64,000 nt of DNA, taken from NCBI GenBank assembly GCA_040905045.1, contig JBBDSH010000083.1:1-64000 (forward strand), written 5' to 3'. The DNA is from JBBDSH01 sp040905045 (GTDB lineage Bacteria > Pseudomonadota > Gammaproteobacteria > Eutrophobiales > Eutrophobiaceae). The notes beneath the pieces are model-generated. The model was not told where the DNA came from, searched no databases, and was given only the letters and a program-made list of their open reading frames with translations. The number at the start of each line of letters is the position of its first letter. Positions within the stretch are counted from its first letter, which is position 1. Position numbers and translations under genes: made by a program. Of the stretch, positions 8,129 to 17,514 are shown one piece after another.

Positions 8129-11100
8129 ATGCTGGTTGTGCACGGGGAATCCGCACTGTCGGATTTCCGGATCGAAAAAAAGCTTTCCTCCCTCCAGGCC
8201 GTACAACCGGCGATCACCCGTGCCGGCGCACGTTATATCTATTTCATCGACCTGCACCAGCCGTTGCGGGACGACGATCAGGCAAAACTTGAGGCACTGC
8301 TCCAGGCCGGCGCCGCGCCTGATACAACAGCCAATGTTTACGTAATCCCCCGCCCCGGCACGATTTCTCCCTGGTCCAGCAAGGCCACGGATATCCTGCA
8401 TCGCTGCGGTCTCGAGCGCGTCCGGCGCATCGAGCGCGGCATGGCCTGGCGGCTGGAACTGAGTCCCGGCAACGACCTTGATGATGCAATCCTGCCGCTG
8501 ATTCATGATCGCATGACACAGGTGGCGCTACGGGATATGGAACAGGCCGATCACCTGTTCCGAACCATGGAACCACGGCCCCTGAAGCGCGTCCCGCTGA
8601 CGGAGCAAGGCCGTCCGGCACTGGAACAGGCCAACCGCGACATGGGGCTGGCCCTGTCCGAAGATGAAATCGATTATCTCTGCAGCGCCTTCACGGGGTT
8701 CGGCCGCGATCCCACCGACGTGGAACTCATGATGTTCGCCCAGGCCAATTCCGAGCACTGCCGCCACAAGATTTTCAACGCCCGCTGGACTATCGACGGC
8801 AATGACCGGGATGCCACACTGTTCGATCTGATCCGCGCCACCCATGAACAGGCGCCGGGACGGATCCTCTCGGCCTACCGGGACAATGCCGCGGTTATGC
8901 GCGGCTACCAGGCATCACGTTTTTATGCCGACGGCCTGACCCATGAATACCGTTATTCTCCGGAGGACGTACACATTCTCATGAAGGTGGAGACGCACAA
9001 TCACCCCACCGCCATATCCCCGCATCCGGGCGCGGCCACCGGCGCCGGCGGTGAAATCCGGGACGAGGCCGCCACAGGCCGCGGCGCCAAACCCCGGGCC
9101 GGCCTGACCGGCTTCGCCGTTTCCAATCTGCAGCTGCCCGATCAACCCCGCCCCTGGGAAGAGGAGTACGGCCGGCCCGACCGTATTGCTTCCGCCCTGG
9201 CGATCATGCTGGAGGGGCCCATCGGCGCCGCCTCGTACAACAATGAATTCGGGCGGCCGGCATTGTGCGGTTATTTCCGCAGCTTCGAACAGCGACACGA
9301 CGAAACCGGTACCGTCTACGGCTATCACAAGCCGATCATGCTGGCCGGCGGCTACGGCGCCATTCGCACGGCCCATGTTGACAAGGGCACCATCCTGCCG
9401 GGGGCGCAACTCATTGTGCTGGGCGGTCCGGCCATGCTCATCGGCCTGGGCGGGGGCGCCGCTTCGTCCATGGCCTCCGGCGAAAGCGACACGGAACTGG
9501 ACTTTGCCTCGGTGCAGAGGGACAACCCGGAAATCCAGCGGCGCTGTCAGGAAGTCATCGATCGCTGCTGGGCACTGGACGATAACAATCCCGTTGTTTC
9601 CATCCACGATGTGGGTGCCGGCGGCCTGTCCAACGCCCTGCCGGAACTGGTCAATGACAGCGGCCGCGGCGCAACCTTCCGCCTGCGCGATATTCCCTGT
9701 GATGACCCGGGCATGTCGCCCATGGAGATCTGGTGCAACGAATCCCAGGAACGCTATGTCCTGGCCGTGGATCCGGATCGACTGGACGTGTTCCGGTCCA
9801 TTTGTGATCGGGAACGCACGCCCTTTGCCGTCATCGGCAAGGCTGACGACTCCGGTCATCTGCAAGTCAGTGACAACCTGTTCGATTCCACACCGGTGGA
9901 CATGCCGCTGGATGTGCTGCTGGGCAAACCGCCACGCATGCACCGGGATGTTACTCACCTTTTACCGGCCGGTAATGACCTGGACCTGGATGCCATCAAT
10001 GTGGATGAGGCGGTAAACCGCGTATTGCAATCTCCCACCGTTGCCGACAAGCGCTTTCTTATTACCATCGGCGATCGCAGTATCTCCGGTCTGGTGGCCC
10101 GGGATCAGATGGTCGGCCCCTGGCAGGCGCCGGTGGCCGATTGCGCCGTCACCGCCGCCGGTTTCGATGCCTTTACCGGCGAAGCCATGGCCGTGGGCGA
10201 ACGTCCCCCGGTCGCGATCCTGAATCCGCCCGCTTCCGGCCGGCTGGCCCTGGCCGAAGCCGTCACCAACATTGCCGCCGCGCGCATCCTGCGCCTGGAA
10301 GACATCGCCCTGTCGGCCAACTGGATGGCGGCCTGCGGCCGGCCGGGCGAAGACGCGGCCCTGTACGACACGGTCGAGGCCGTTTCCGACCTGTGCCGGG
10401 CTCTGGGTATTTGCATCCCCGTGGGCAAGGACTCCCTTTCTATGAACACGGTCTGGCACGAGGACAATATCGAAAAAAGCGTGCGTGCGCCGCTGTCGCT
10501 GAATATTACCGCCTTCGCTCCGGTGGCGGATATTCGCCGTGTCCTGACGCCGCAACTGATCCGCAACCGGGAAACCCGCCTGTTGCTCATTGACCTGGGG
10601 GCCGGCCGCGACCGTACGGGTGGTTCCATACTGGGGCAGGTATTCAATCACACCGGCGGCGAGACACCGGACCTGGATGAACCGGCATACCTGGCGGCAT
10701 TCTTCCGGGCTATACAATTGCTCAATGAAACCGGGCACATCCTTGCCTACCACGATCGTTCCGACGGCGGTCTGTTGGCCTGTCTCTGCGAAATGGCCAT
10801 TGCCGGACGCTGCGGCCTGTCGCTTTCCCTGGAAACCCAATCCCATCCCCTCGCCGCCCTCTTCAGCGAGGAAGCCGGCGCCGTCATCCAGATACCGGGC
10901 AATGAAACCGACACCGTCACCGCCTCTCTGGTCGATGCCGGTTTGCCGGCGGAATACATCCATGACATCGGCCGGCCCGATGATTCCCTCCGTTTGCAAA
11001 TCGAATGCAACGGCAAGGCGCTGTTTTCCGAGACCCTGTCCAATCTGCATGGACTCTGGTCTTCCACGACGCGGGCCATGCAATCGTTACGCGACAATCC

Positions 11101-11971
11101 GGAATGCGCCGAAGAGGAATACCGCTCGCTTCTGGATGAATCGGATCCGGGACTCTTCATGAAGCCCGCCTTCAACATGGAAGCACCGGCTGTTGCTACC
11201 GGTACCCGCCCCGCAGTGGCCATCCTGCGTGAACAGGGTGTCAACGGCCAGGTGGAGATGGCCGCCGCCTTTGACCGGGCCGGTTTCAATTGCATCGATG
11301 TCCATATGAGCGATCTCTACAGCGGTCTCATTACACTGGATGGTTTTCACGGCATCGCCGCCTGCGGCGGCTTCTCCTACGGTGACGTACTCGGCGCCGG
11401 TGGCGGCTGGGCCGGTTCGATCCTTTATACGGATCGGCTCCGGGAACAGTTCCGGTCCTTTTTTGAGCGGCCGGACACTTTCGGCCTGGGAGTCTGCAAC
11501 GGCTGCCAGATGTTCGCCCGCTTGCGCAAACTGATACCTGGCGCGACGCACTGGCCCGATTTCCTGAGCAATCGATCGGAACAGTTCGAGTCGAGACTGG
11601 TGATGAGTGAGATACTGGAATCGCCGTCCATCCTGACCGCGGGCATGGCCGGTTCGCAACTGCCCATCGTGGTGGCCCACGGCGAGGGGCGCGCCGCTTT
11701 CCGGCCGGGGCGGTCTCCGGACGCCAGCCTGCCGATGTTGCGCTACATCGACAATCACGGCAGAACAACGGAAAACTACCCCGCCAACCCCAATGGTTCT
11801 CCCTCGGGGCTGACCGGCTTCACCAATGATGACGGCCGTTTCACCATCATGATGCCCCATCCGGAACGGGTCTTTCTGTCACGGCAGTTGTCCTGGCGTC
11901 CGGACGACTGGCCCCACGAGGACAGTCCCTGGATGCGGCTTTTCATGAATGCCAGGATGTGGCTGGACTAG
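8129..11971 (+). CDS. purL: Phosphoribosylformylglycinamidine synthase, single-chain
   Basis: A 1280-residue enzyme converting FGAR, glutamine and ATP to FGAM in purine synthesis. The N-terminal PurS-like part is followed by FAQANSEHCRHKIFNARW and KVETHNHPTAISPHPGAATG (ATP/Mg and substrate-binding motifs), GGGAASSMASG, a second synthetase-like half, and a C-terminal class I glutamine amidotransferase domain with GLGVCNGCQMF (nucleophile Cys) and MMPHPERVF (His-Glu). Length fits the gammaproteobacterial large PurL (E. coli 1295). It stands alone between a terminator and a 190-bp gap. Confidence 0.97.
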   Translation: MLVVHGESALSDFRIEKKLSSLQAVQPAITRAGARYIYFIDLHQPLRDDDQAKLEALLQAGAAPDTTANVYVIPRPGTISPWSSKATDILHRCGLERVRRIERGMAWRLELSPGNDLDDAILPLIHDRMTQVALRDMEQADHLFRTMEPRPLKRVPLTEQGRPALEQANRDMGLALSEDEIDYLCSAFTGFGRDPTDVELMMFAQANSEHCRHKIFNARWTIDGNDRDATLFDLIRATHEQAPGRILSAYRDNAAVMRGYQASRFYADGLTHEYRYSPEDVHILMKVETHNHPTAISPHPGAATGAGGEIRDEAATGRGAKPRAGLTGFAVSNLQLPDQPRPWEEEYGRPDRIASALAIMLEGPIGAASYNNEFGRPALCGYFRSFEQRHDETGTVYGYHKPIMLAGGYGAIRTAHVDKGTILPGAQLIVLGGPAMLIGLGGGAASSMASGESDTELDFASVQRDNPEIQRRCQEVIDRCWALDDNNPVVSIHDVGAGGLSNALPELVNDSGRGATFRLRDIPCDDPGMSPMEIWCNESQERYVLAVDPDRLDVFRSICDRERTPFAVIGKADDSGHLQVSDNLFDSTPVDMPLDVLLGKPPRMHRDVTHLLPAGNDLDLDAINVDEAVNRVLQSPTVADKRFLITIGDRSISGLVARDQMVGPWQAPVADCAVTAAGFDAFTGEAMAVGERPPVAILNPPASGRLALAEAVTNIAAARILRLEDIALSANWMAACGRPGEDAALYDTVEAVSDLCRALGICIPVGKDSLSMNTVWHEDNIEKSVRAPLSLNITAFAPVADIRRVLTPQLIRNRETRLLLIDLGAGRDRTGGSILGQVFNHTGGETPDLDEPAYLAAFFRAIQLLNETGHILAYHDRSDGGLLACLCEMAIAGRCGLSLSLETQSHPLAALFSEEAGAVIQIPGNETDTVTASLVDAGLPAEYIHDIGRPDDSLRLQIECNGKALFSETLSNLHGLWSSTTRAMQSLRDNPECAEEEYRSLLDESDPGLFMKPAFNMEAPAVATGTRPAVAILREQGVNGQVEMAAAFDRAGFNCIDVHMSDLYSGLITLDGFHGIAACGGFSYGDVLGAGGGWAGSILYTDRLREQFRSFFERPDTFGLGVCNGCQMFARLRKLIPGATHWPDFLSNRSEQFESRLVMSEILESPSILTAGMAGSQLPIVVAHGEGRAAFRPGRSPDASLPMLRYIDNHGRTTENYPANPNGSPSGLTGFTNDDGRFTIMMPHPERVFLSRQLSWRPDDWPHEDSPWMRLFMNARMWLD

Positions 11972-12000
11972 CCCGTCTATCGCACGAGGGCGCCGGCGGG
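11971..12000. repeat. Short dispersed repeat, family C copy 1
   Basis: Starts on the last base of the purL stop codon and reads GCCCG, TCTATCGCACGAGGGCGCC, then GGCGGG; the ends can pair (CCCG/CGGG). Related copies lie at 16402-16434 and 59251-59280. Confidence 0.5.
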
Positions 12001-12162
12001 AACTACCGACCGGCATGAGGTTCTATATGATTTTCATAGAGTTATACGGTCAGATCCCGAAAAGCGACACGGGCCGCACCGGAATGTGAACTGTTTCCTG
12101 AAATACCCTCGCCCATGAGTTAAACTGTTGTATTACGGTAAGTTTTAAAATAGATTGCGGAA

Positions 12163-12714
12163 ATGACCGAGTCCCGTGAAATCAAGCAGGATGACAGGGA
12201 ACTGTTCCGGCAGTCCGTGGGCGATGTCGTGCCCATCAAGCAGGACAGAGTACAAGAGCATATCCCCCGACCCGGAGCTGTTCCCGCCAAAACCCGCGCC
12301 GATGAACGTGCCGTCATGGACGCCCTGGCGCTGGGCGACTTTGAACCGGAAGAGGTGGAAGCCGGTGATGAGATCCTTTACAGGCGTCACGGCGTCCAGG
12401 ATCGGGTCTTTCGCAAGTTGCAACGCGGGCAATTCAGTATCGAGGCGGAACTGGATCTGCACGGCCTGAAGATCGATGCCGCCCGCGAGGCTCTGTCGCA
12501 ATTCCTGTCCCGGATTCGTACCACCCGGCAACGCTGCGTCCGCATCATCCACGGCAAGGGACGCGGCTCACCGGACGGCAAACCCGTATTGAAAATACGA
12601 CTGCAGGGCTGGTTGCAGCAACGCGACGAGGTGCTGGCCTACTGTTCGGCCCGTCACCGGGACGGCGGCACGGGTGCCGTGTATGTACTGATAAAAAGGC
12701 GTCTGTCCGGATAG
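12163..12714 (+). CDS. Smr (MutS2-type) domain protein, SmrA/YdaL-like
   Basis: A 183-residue protein with an N-terminal charged region and a C-terminal Smr domain (about residues 95-182). The diagnostic ELDLHGLKIDAAREAL contains the DLHG motif, followed by VRIIHGKGRGSPDG (HGKG motif) and TGAVYVLIKR. Smr domains nick DNA or bind and cleave RNA; standalone proteobacterial versions are poorly characterised. It is preceded by a 190-bp intergenic region in which I see only the short repeat at its left end. Confidence 0.88.
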   Translation: MTESREIKQDDRELFRQSVGDVVPIKQDRVQEHIPRPGAVPAKTRADERAVMDALALGDFEPEEVEAGDEILYRRHGVQDRVFRKLQRGQFSIEAELDLHGLKIDAAREALSQFLSRIRTTRQRCVRIIHGKGRGSPDGKPVLKIRLQGWLQQRDEVLAYCSARHRDGGTGAVYVLIKRRLSG

Positions 12715-12753
12715 CATCGAAAACCGGACGCATTCGACCGCAGGAGGCAAGAC

Positions 12754-13857
12754 TTGGTTATGGCTACAGCCCTGTTCAAAGAGATGAAAAACTACCCCCT
12801 GATCGCTTCTGTCATGGTCATAGACGATCAGTTGACCAGTCGCATCATTCTGGAAAGTATTATCAAGTCCATCGGCAACAATATTACTGTCCAATCATTT
12901 GATAATGCCCTTTCCGCCCTTCAGGTTGCCGAGCAGCAACCGCCCGACCTGATCATCGCCGATTATAAAATGCCGGAACTGGACGGCGTCGAATTCACAC
13001 GCCGATTACGTGCACTGCCCGGCTGCGTGGATATCCCGGTTGTCATCATCACCATTGTCGATGAAAAGTCCGTTCTCTATGAAGCACTCGAAGCCGGTGC
13101 AACGGATTTCCTGACCAAGCCTATCGATCATTATGAATGCAAGGTCCGATGCCGTAATCTCCTGACCATGCGCCGGCAGCAGTTAATCATTCGCAACCGG
13201 GCCAATTCCATGGAGACCCAGATCAACGAGGCCATACGGCAGGCACAGGAACGGGAAAAATCCGGCCTGCAATTGCTTGCATCACTGGGAACATACAAGG
13301 ACGGGATGCACGGCGTACCGCCACATTGCTCCGGCAGGATAGCCGCGATTCTTGCCCGCGCCATCGGCATGGATACGGAGTTTTGTGAAACCATCGAGTT
13401 CGCCGCGCCCTTGTACGACATAGGCAAGGCGGCGATTCCGGACGAGATACTGTTGAAACAGGGAAACCTTGACGAGAAAGAAATGGCAATCATGAAACCC
13501 CATACTACCCTGGGATATGAACTCATGAACGAGTTCGATTCGCCCAGCCTGCGAATGGGCGCGACCATCGCCCTGTATCACCATGAAAGATTCAATGGCA
13601 AGGGATACCCTCACGGACTCCAGGGCAAAGACATTCCTGTTTCGGCGCGTATCGTGGCGTTAACGGATATATTCCTCGCGCTTATCAGAAAACGTCCCTA
13701 CCGGGAAGCCTGGCCCATGGATGATGCCATAAAGGAAATTCAGAGTCTGAAAGGAACCGTCCTCGACCCGCAATGCGTTGAAGCATTTACCCTGCATATA
13801 GAGCAGATTGTTGACTGCATCAGAGGGCAATCAGGAAGCCAGGTTAATAATTTCTGA
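12754..13857 (+). CDS. rpfG: RpfG-like response regulator: receiver plus degenerate HD-GYP domain
   Basis: A 367-residue protein. The receiver domain (about residues 17-135) keeps MVIDDQ, the phospho-acceptor Asp70 in DLIIADYKMPELDG, and the Lys in FLTKPI. The HD-GYP domain (about 175-350) keeps His191, His250 (MKPHTTLG), His276-His277 and the GYP motif (HHERFNGKGYP, 276-286). However, the HD motif reads LYDIGK: Tyr221-Asp222 replaces the metal-binding His-Asp, and the usual DVFDAL is DIFLAL (Leu308). In Xanthomonas RpfG this domain hydrolyses cyclic di-GMP and the GYP motif contacts GGDEF proteins. Here catalysis is doubtful. AGGAGG lies six bases before TTG 12754; ATG 12760 is an alternative start. 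The gene is 15 bp upstream of the rpfC-like kinase. Confidence 0.88.
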   Translation: MVMATALFKEMKNYPLIASVMVIDDQLTSRIILESIIKSIGNNITVQSFDNALSALQVAEQQPPDLIIADYKMPELDGVEFTRRLRALPGCVDIPVVIITIVDEKSVLYEALEAGATDFLTKPIDHYECKVRCRNLLTMRRQQLIIRNRANSMETQINEAIRQAQEREKSGLQLLASLGTYKDGMHGVPPHCSGRIAAILARAIGMDTEFCETIEFAAPLYDIGKAAIPDEILLKQGNLDEKEMAIMKPHTTLGYELMNEFDSPSLRMGATIALYHHERFNGKGYPHGLQGKDIPVSARIVALTDIFLALIRKRPYREAWPMDDAIKEIQSLKGTVLDPQCVEAFTLHIEQIVDCIRGQSGSQVNNF

Positions 13858-13872
13858 CAGGATATATTAATC

Positions 13873-16401
13873 ATGAAAGACTTTCTGCCCAATGCCCTGC
13901 ACATGAAGTCCCTGCGAAAGATAGGCAGTGAATTCGAACAATCGATAATCCGCCTTGTCGCCTGCACGATCCTGCTTGGCTATACGTTCATAGGTTATCA
14001 ATACGGCGAGATAGGGGTGAGTGTCGTATTCATGTATGTGGCATCAATCCCGTTTTGCCTTGCCTATATTGCATGGACATATATACAAAGGGAGCTTAAT
14101 CAGAAAAGACTTATACTGGCAATGCTTGTCGAGATCGGCACTACGACATATGCCCTTGCCAGTGCCGGGGAATTTGCCGCTCCTCTGATTCTTGTGTATT
14201 TCTGGCTGATATTCGGTAATGGCCTGCGGCATGGCAATCGTTATCTGTTCCTGCATACCACCCTGACCATTATCGGTTTCGGCGTTGTTATTTATACGAG
14301 CCCGTTCTGGTCGCAGCATGCATTTATAAACGGTGGCATTCTTGCGTGCATGATCGTGCTGCCGTTGTATATAGGCTCATTACTGAAGCGCCTGCATAAT
14401 GCAGTGCTGGAAGCCGAGGCTGCCAATCAGGCAAAAAGCCAGTTTCTTGCAAACATGAGCCATGAAATCCGTACACCTCTCAATGGTGTTATCGGAATGA
14501 GCGATATGCTGGCCGCCACCGATTTGAACAACGAGCAACAGGAATTCATCTCCACAATCCAGGCATCGGCCAAGACGCTTCTGGCTTTGATAGAGGATAT
14601 CCTTGATATTTCGAAAATCGAAGCAGGGAAAATCGAATCTGTAAACAGCGACTTTGACCTGTATGCAACAGTCAAGTCCACGTTCAGGATGATGGCGCCA
14701 CTGGCTGAAAAGCGGCATCTCAAATGCATACTGCACATATCACCGGAAACCCCCTACAACCTGATCGGGGACGAACAGCACTTGCGTCAGGTATTAATTA
14801 ACCTGATCAGCAATGCAATCAAGTTTACGGACGAAGGCAGAATAGAGATTACCGTCTCGGTGGTTAACATCAGCGACCATACGGCAAGAATTAATTTTGA
14901 GGTCAGGGATACCGGCATTGGTATCTCGGATGATATGCAAAAGCATATATTCGACAAATTCACCCAGGCCGATCCGCATATATCACGCAAGTATGGCGGA
15001 ACAGGTCTGGGCACAGCCATTGCGCACAACCTCGTCCATATAATGGGCGGCGAGATAGGCCTGGACAGCCGGCTCGGTGAAGGCAGTACATTCTGGTTCC
15101 ATATTCCCTTCAAAAGACAGGAAGAAAACGAGGACCTGCAGCAAAGCGGCGTGATAAGAAGTCCGAGGATATTACTCGTCGCGACACACGGCAAACGTCA
15201 TACATCCCTGATCCATCATCTATCCGAATGGCATGTCAACTGGGATCATGCGATCACGGGCGGCGACGCCCTGGATATGCTGACCACGGCAGCCAGGGAA
15301 AATCGTCCCTATAATATACTTTTAATCGATGATATGGGCCTTGAAATGGATTCGGTTAGTTTTGCCGAACAGGTCAAGTCTGATCATACACAGATCGACA
15401 CCGAACTTGTCCTGTTGGCGGCAGGAGGCACCAGGTCTAATATGCAGCTCCTTCAGGCCGGGTATTTTTGCATACTTGAAACGCCCATAGAAAAACGCCT
15501 TTTGTATAATGCGCTCTATGCCACAACACTCGACAACAGTGAACAGGATAATGTTACCCGTCTTGTAGACGTTCAATCGGGTATGCAGGCGGAGCGAAAC
15601 CTGAGGATTCTCGTAGGCGAAGACAATACGACCAACCAATTGGTGATTAAAAAGACCCTGGAGCACGCCGGCCACGATGTGGACATCATGGAAGACGGTG
15701 AGAAGGTTCTCGATGCTCTGGAAGTAAAACAGTATGATCTAATGATACTGGATATGCACATGCCTGTTATGTCCGGCCTTGAGGCCGTGAAGATTTATCG
15801 CTTTATGACACCAGGCGATCAAATTATTCCTGTCATTATTCTGACAGCAAACGCCACAACAGAAGCGGTCAGGGAATCCGAGGAAGCCCGCGTTGATGCT
15901 TTTCTGACCAAACCTGTCGAGAGCAAAAAACTTCTAAGCACCATCTATTCCCTGACTGACAAGAATCAGTCAACCCCGACGAAAAAAGGCAAAAGCGGCA
16001 GTCTGAAACTTGTCCCGCCATCAGAAAAAGAAACGCCTGGCCCGCCCGTGGATACCGGAACACTGGAAAATCTGGCCATGCTCAGTGAAGACGTCAGTTT
16101 CATGAATGATCTGATACACGGATTTCTCAGTGATTCAAAGGAACTGATCGATGCCATGCATGAAGCACTCCGGCAGAATATTTACAGCGATATCCAGGAT
16201 TATGCGCATGCGATGAAAGGCAGCACCAAGAGTATTGGCGCACTCTCCATGGCGGAACACGCCAGCCGGATACACCAGCTATCCAGGGCAGAAAACAAAA
16301 CCGGATTGCCTGAACTGATTGATGCCCTGCGGACCGACTACGAACGAACCCAGGCGTCCCTGCTTTCCTACCTGGAGCGTATCCAGTCAGCGGCGCAATA
16401 A
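13873..16401 (+). CDS. rpfC: RpfC-like hybrid sensor histidine kinase
   Basis: An 842-residue inner-membrane kinase. A short cytoplasmic N terminus precedes about five transmembrane helices (roughly 25-180), the layout of the DSF sensor RpfC. HisKA follows with NMSHEIRTPLNGVIGM (phosphorylated His197), then HATPase with LINLISNAIKFTDEG, VRDTGIGI and the GGTGLG lid (about 300-395). Residues about 430-555 are a degenerate receiver (the acidic pair after ILLV and the conserved Thr and Lys are missing). A true receiver at about 575-700 has Asp627 in LMILDMHMPVMSG. A C-terminal Hpt domain has AHAMKGS (His779). The relay His-Asp-His to the neighbouring RpfG-like regulator is therefore complete. It is convergent with rpfF, as in Xanthomonas. 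Confidence 0.9.
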   Translation: MKDFLPNALHMKSLRKIGSEFEQSIIRLVACTILLGYTFIGYQYGEIGVSVVFMYVASIPFCLAYIAWTYIQRELNQKRLILAMLVEIGTTTYALASAGEFAAPLILVYFWLIFGNGLRHGNRYLFLHTTLTIIGFGVVIYTSPFWSQHAFINGGILACMIVLPLYIGSLLKRLHNAVLEAEAANQAKSQFLANMSHEIRTPLNGVIGMSDMLAATDLNNEQQEFISTIQASAKTLLALIEDILDISKIEAGKIESVNSDFDLYATVKSTFRMMAPLAEKRHLKCILHISPETPYNLIGDEQHLRQVLINLISNAIKFTDEGRIEITVSVVNISDHTARINFEVRDTGIGISDDMQKHIFDKFTQADPHISRKYGGTGLGTAIAHNLVHIMGGEIGLDSRLGEGSTFWFHIPFKRQEENEDLQQSGVIRSPRILLVATHGKRHTSLIHHLSEWHVNWDHAITGGDALDMLTTAARENRPYNILLIDDMGLEMDSVSFAEQVKSDHTQIDTELVLLAAGGTRSNMQLLQAGYFCILETPIEKRLLYNALYATTLDNSEQDNVTRLVDVQSGMQAERNLRILVGEDNTTNQLVIKKTLEHAGHDVDIMEDGEKVLDALEVKQYDLMILDMHMPVMSGLEAVKIYRFMTPGDQIIPVIILTANATTEAVRESEEARVDAFLTKPVESKKLLSTIYSLTDKNQSTPTKKGKSGSLKLVPPSEKETPGPPVDTGTLENLAMLSEDVSFMNDLIHGFLSDSKELIDAMHEALRQNIYSDIQDYAHAMKGSTKSIGALSMAEHASRIHQLSRAENKTGLPELIDALRTDYERTQASLLSYLERIQSAAQ

Positions 16402-16434
16402 ACCCGCATATTGCACGAAGGCGCGCGAAGCGGG
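16402..16434. repeat. Short dispersed repeat, family C copy 2
   Basis: Begins immediately after the rpfC stop: CCCGCATATTGCACGAAGG, then GCGCGCGAAGCGGG, with CCCGC/GCGGG ends able to pair. It occupies almost all of the 45 bp between the convergent rpfC and rpfF genes and could form a hairpin in transcripts from either side. Confidence 0.5.
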
Positions 16435-16446
16435 AATACCATCGTT

Positions 16447-17355
16447 TCAGGCAATATTTTCCTGCCGATAATCCTGCGGCTGCATCACCTTTATCGCCTG
16501 TTTTTCCTGCGCTCGCACCAGCCGTTCCATCAACCTGATATCACGATCAGAGATATTCATGGTGATATCAACCCAGTACTTGGACACTTCCATCAGATCT
16601 TCATGGGATATGGGATGCACTTTCTCCCTGACCCCTTTCATTGCCATATACCCGTTCCGATAACGGTTGCAGTTCTTGATAAAGGAATATACTGCATCTC
16701 TTCCCTTTCCAGTCTCTTCCAGTTGATCAATGACTCCCATTTCAAGCATTTCATCGGCCGGGTACTTGTTGCCGTTCAGCATCATTTTTTCCACCTGTTT
16801 TTGAGGAAGCCTTTGACAAAGCAGGGGGTACCCTCCCATACCGGGGAAAATATTGAATAATATTTCCGGAAAACCGAGTTCAGCCTGTTCTTCGGCAATA
16901 ATATGATGGCAGCTCAAGGCGACCTCGAGTCCTCCACCAAGGGCATCTCCCCGAACCAGGGCTATGGTGGTAATGGGAGAACGGCAGCCGACTATAAATC
17001 CGTGGATAGTATCAATGCAGGATTTGGCATACTTCAGAAGCCTGTTTTTGTCATTATTGATAATGCAATGACGAAACAAATCAAGATCACCTCCCATGCT
17101 GAACACGCCATGCGTCCTGGAATCAAGAACAAGATACTTGATTGAAACATTCTCACCACGATAAGGCAGAACGCCCGCGCCTACTTCAAGCATTATCTGC
17201 AGGCTTCTCAATTCCTCTACCATGGTTGGGTTAAAGCATTGTCTCGGACTCGGGTTTTGATACGCCCATGCAATGCCGTATTCCGGATCAATTTCCACTT
17301 CAATCTGAGTGAAATTCCTAAGTTGTGCCTCATTTGTCAGGTTGTATGCTTTCAT
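16447..17355 (-). CDS. rpfF: DSF synthase RpfF (crotonase-fold thioesterase/dehydratase)
   Basis: A 302-residue crotonase-superfamily protein that makes cis-2-unsaturated fatty-acid signals (DSF family) from 3-hydroxyacyl-ACP. The core ALVRGDALGGGLEVALSC and GFPEILFNIFPGMGGYPLL matches RpfF; Glu144 and Glu164 occupy the positions of the catalytic pair Glu141/Glu161 of the Xanthomonas enzyme, with identical spacing. FSMGGDLDLF supplies the oxyanion-hole region. Length agrees (Xanthomonas 289). A strong site (AGGAGA) lies about seven bases before the ATG. It is transcribed toward rpfC and preceded by 159 bp of AT-rich DNA that should contain its promoter. The chain length or branching of its product cannot be read. 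Confidence 0.92.
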   Translation of the reverse strand: MKAYNLTNEAQLRNFTQIEVEIDPEYGIAWAYQNPSPRQCFNPTMVEELRSLQIMLEVGAGVLPYRGENVSIKYLVLDSRTHGVFSMGGDLDLFRHCIINNDKNRLLKYAKSCIDTIHGFIVGCRSPITTIALVRGDALGGGLEVALSCHHIIAEEQAELGFPEILFNIFPGMGGYPLLCQRLPQKQVEKMMLNGNKYPADEMLEMGVIDQLEETGKGRDAVYSFIKNCNRYRNGYMAMKGVREKVHPISHEDLMEVSKYWVDITMNISDRDIRLMERLVRAQEKQAIKVMQPQDYRQENIA

Positions 17356-17514
17356 GACTATCTCCTCTTGTGTGCTATAGTTTAAAAAATTACTTCATCG
17401 ATCTAACGACAATGATTGTTATTGTTATGGATACTTATAATAATAATGGATGACCTCCTCCGATATTTCATGCGCTTGATAGAGACGAGGGTGATGCCTG
17501 GTCTTTGCAAAATG

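Noticed and set aside
9962..11083. 373-codon minus-strand ORF inside purL
   Set aside because: Antisense shadow of a full-length PurL.
17356..17514. Fur-box-like sequence upstream of rpfF (AACAATCATTGTCGTT region)
   Set aside because: Only partial symmetry and about two-thirds agreement with the consensus; AT-rich DNA produces such matches by chance.
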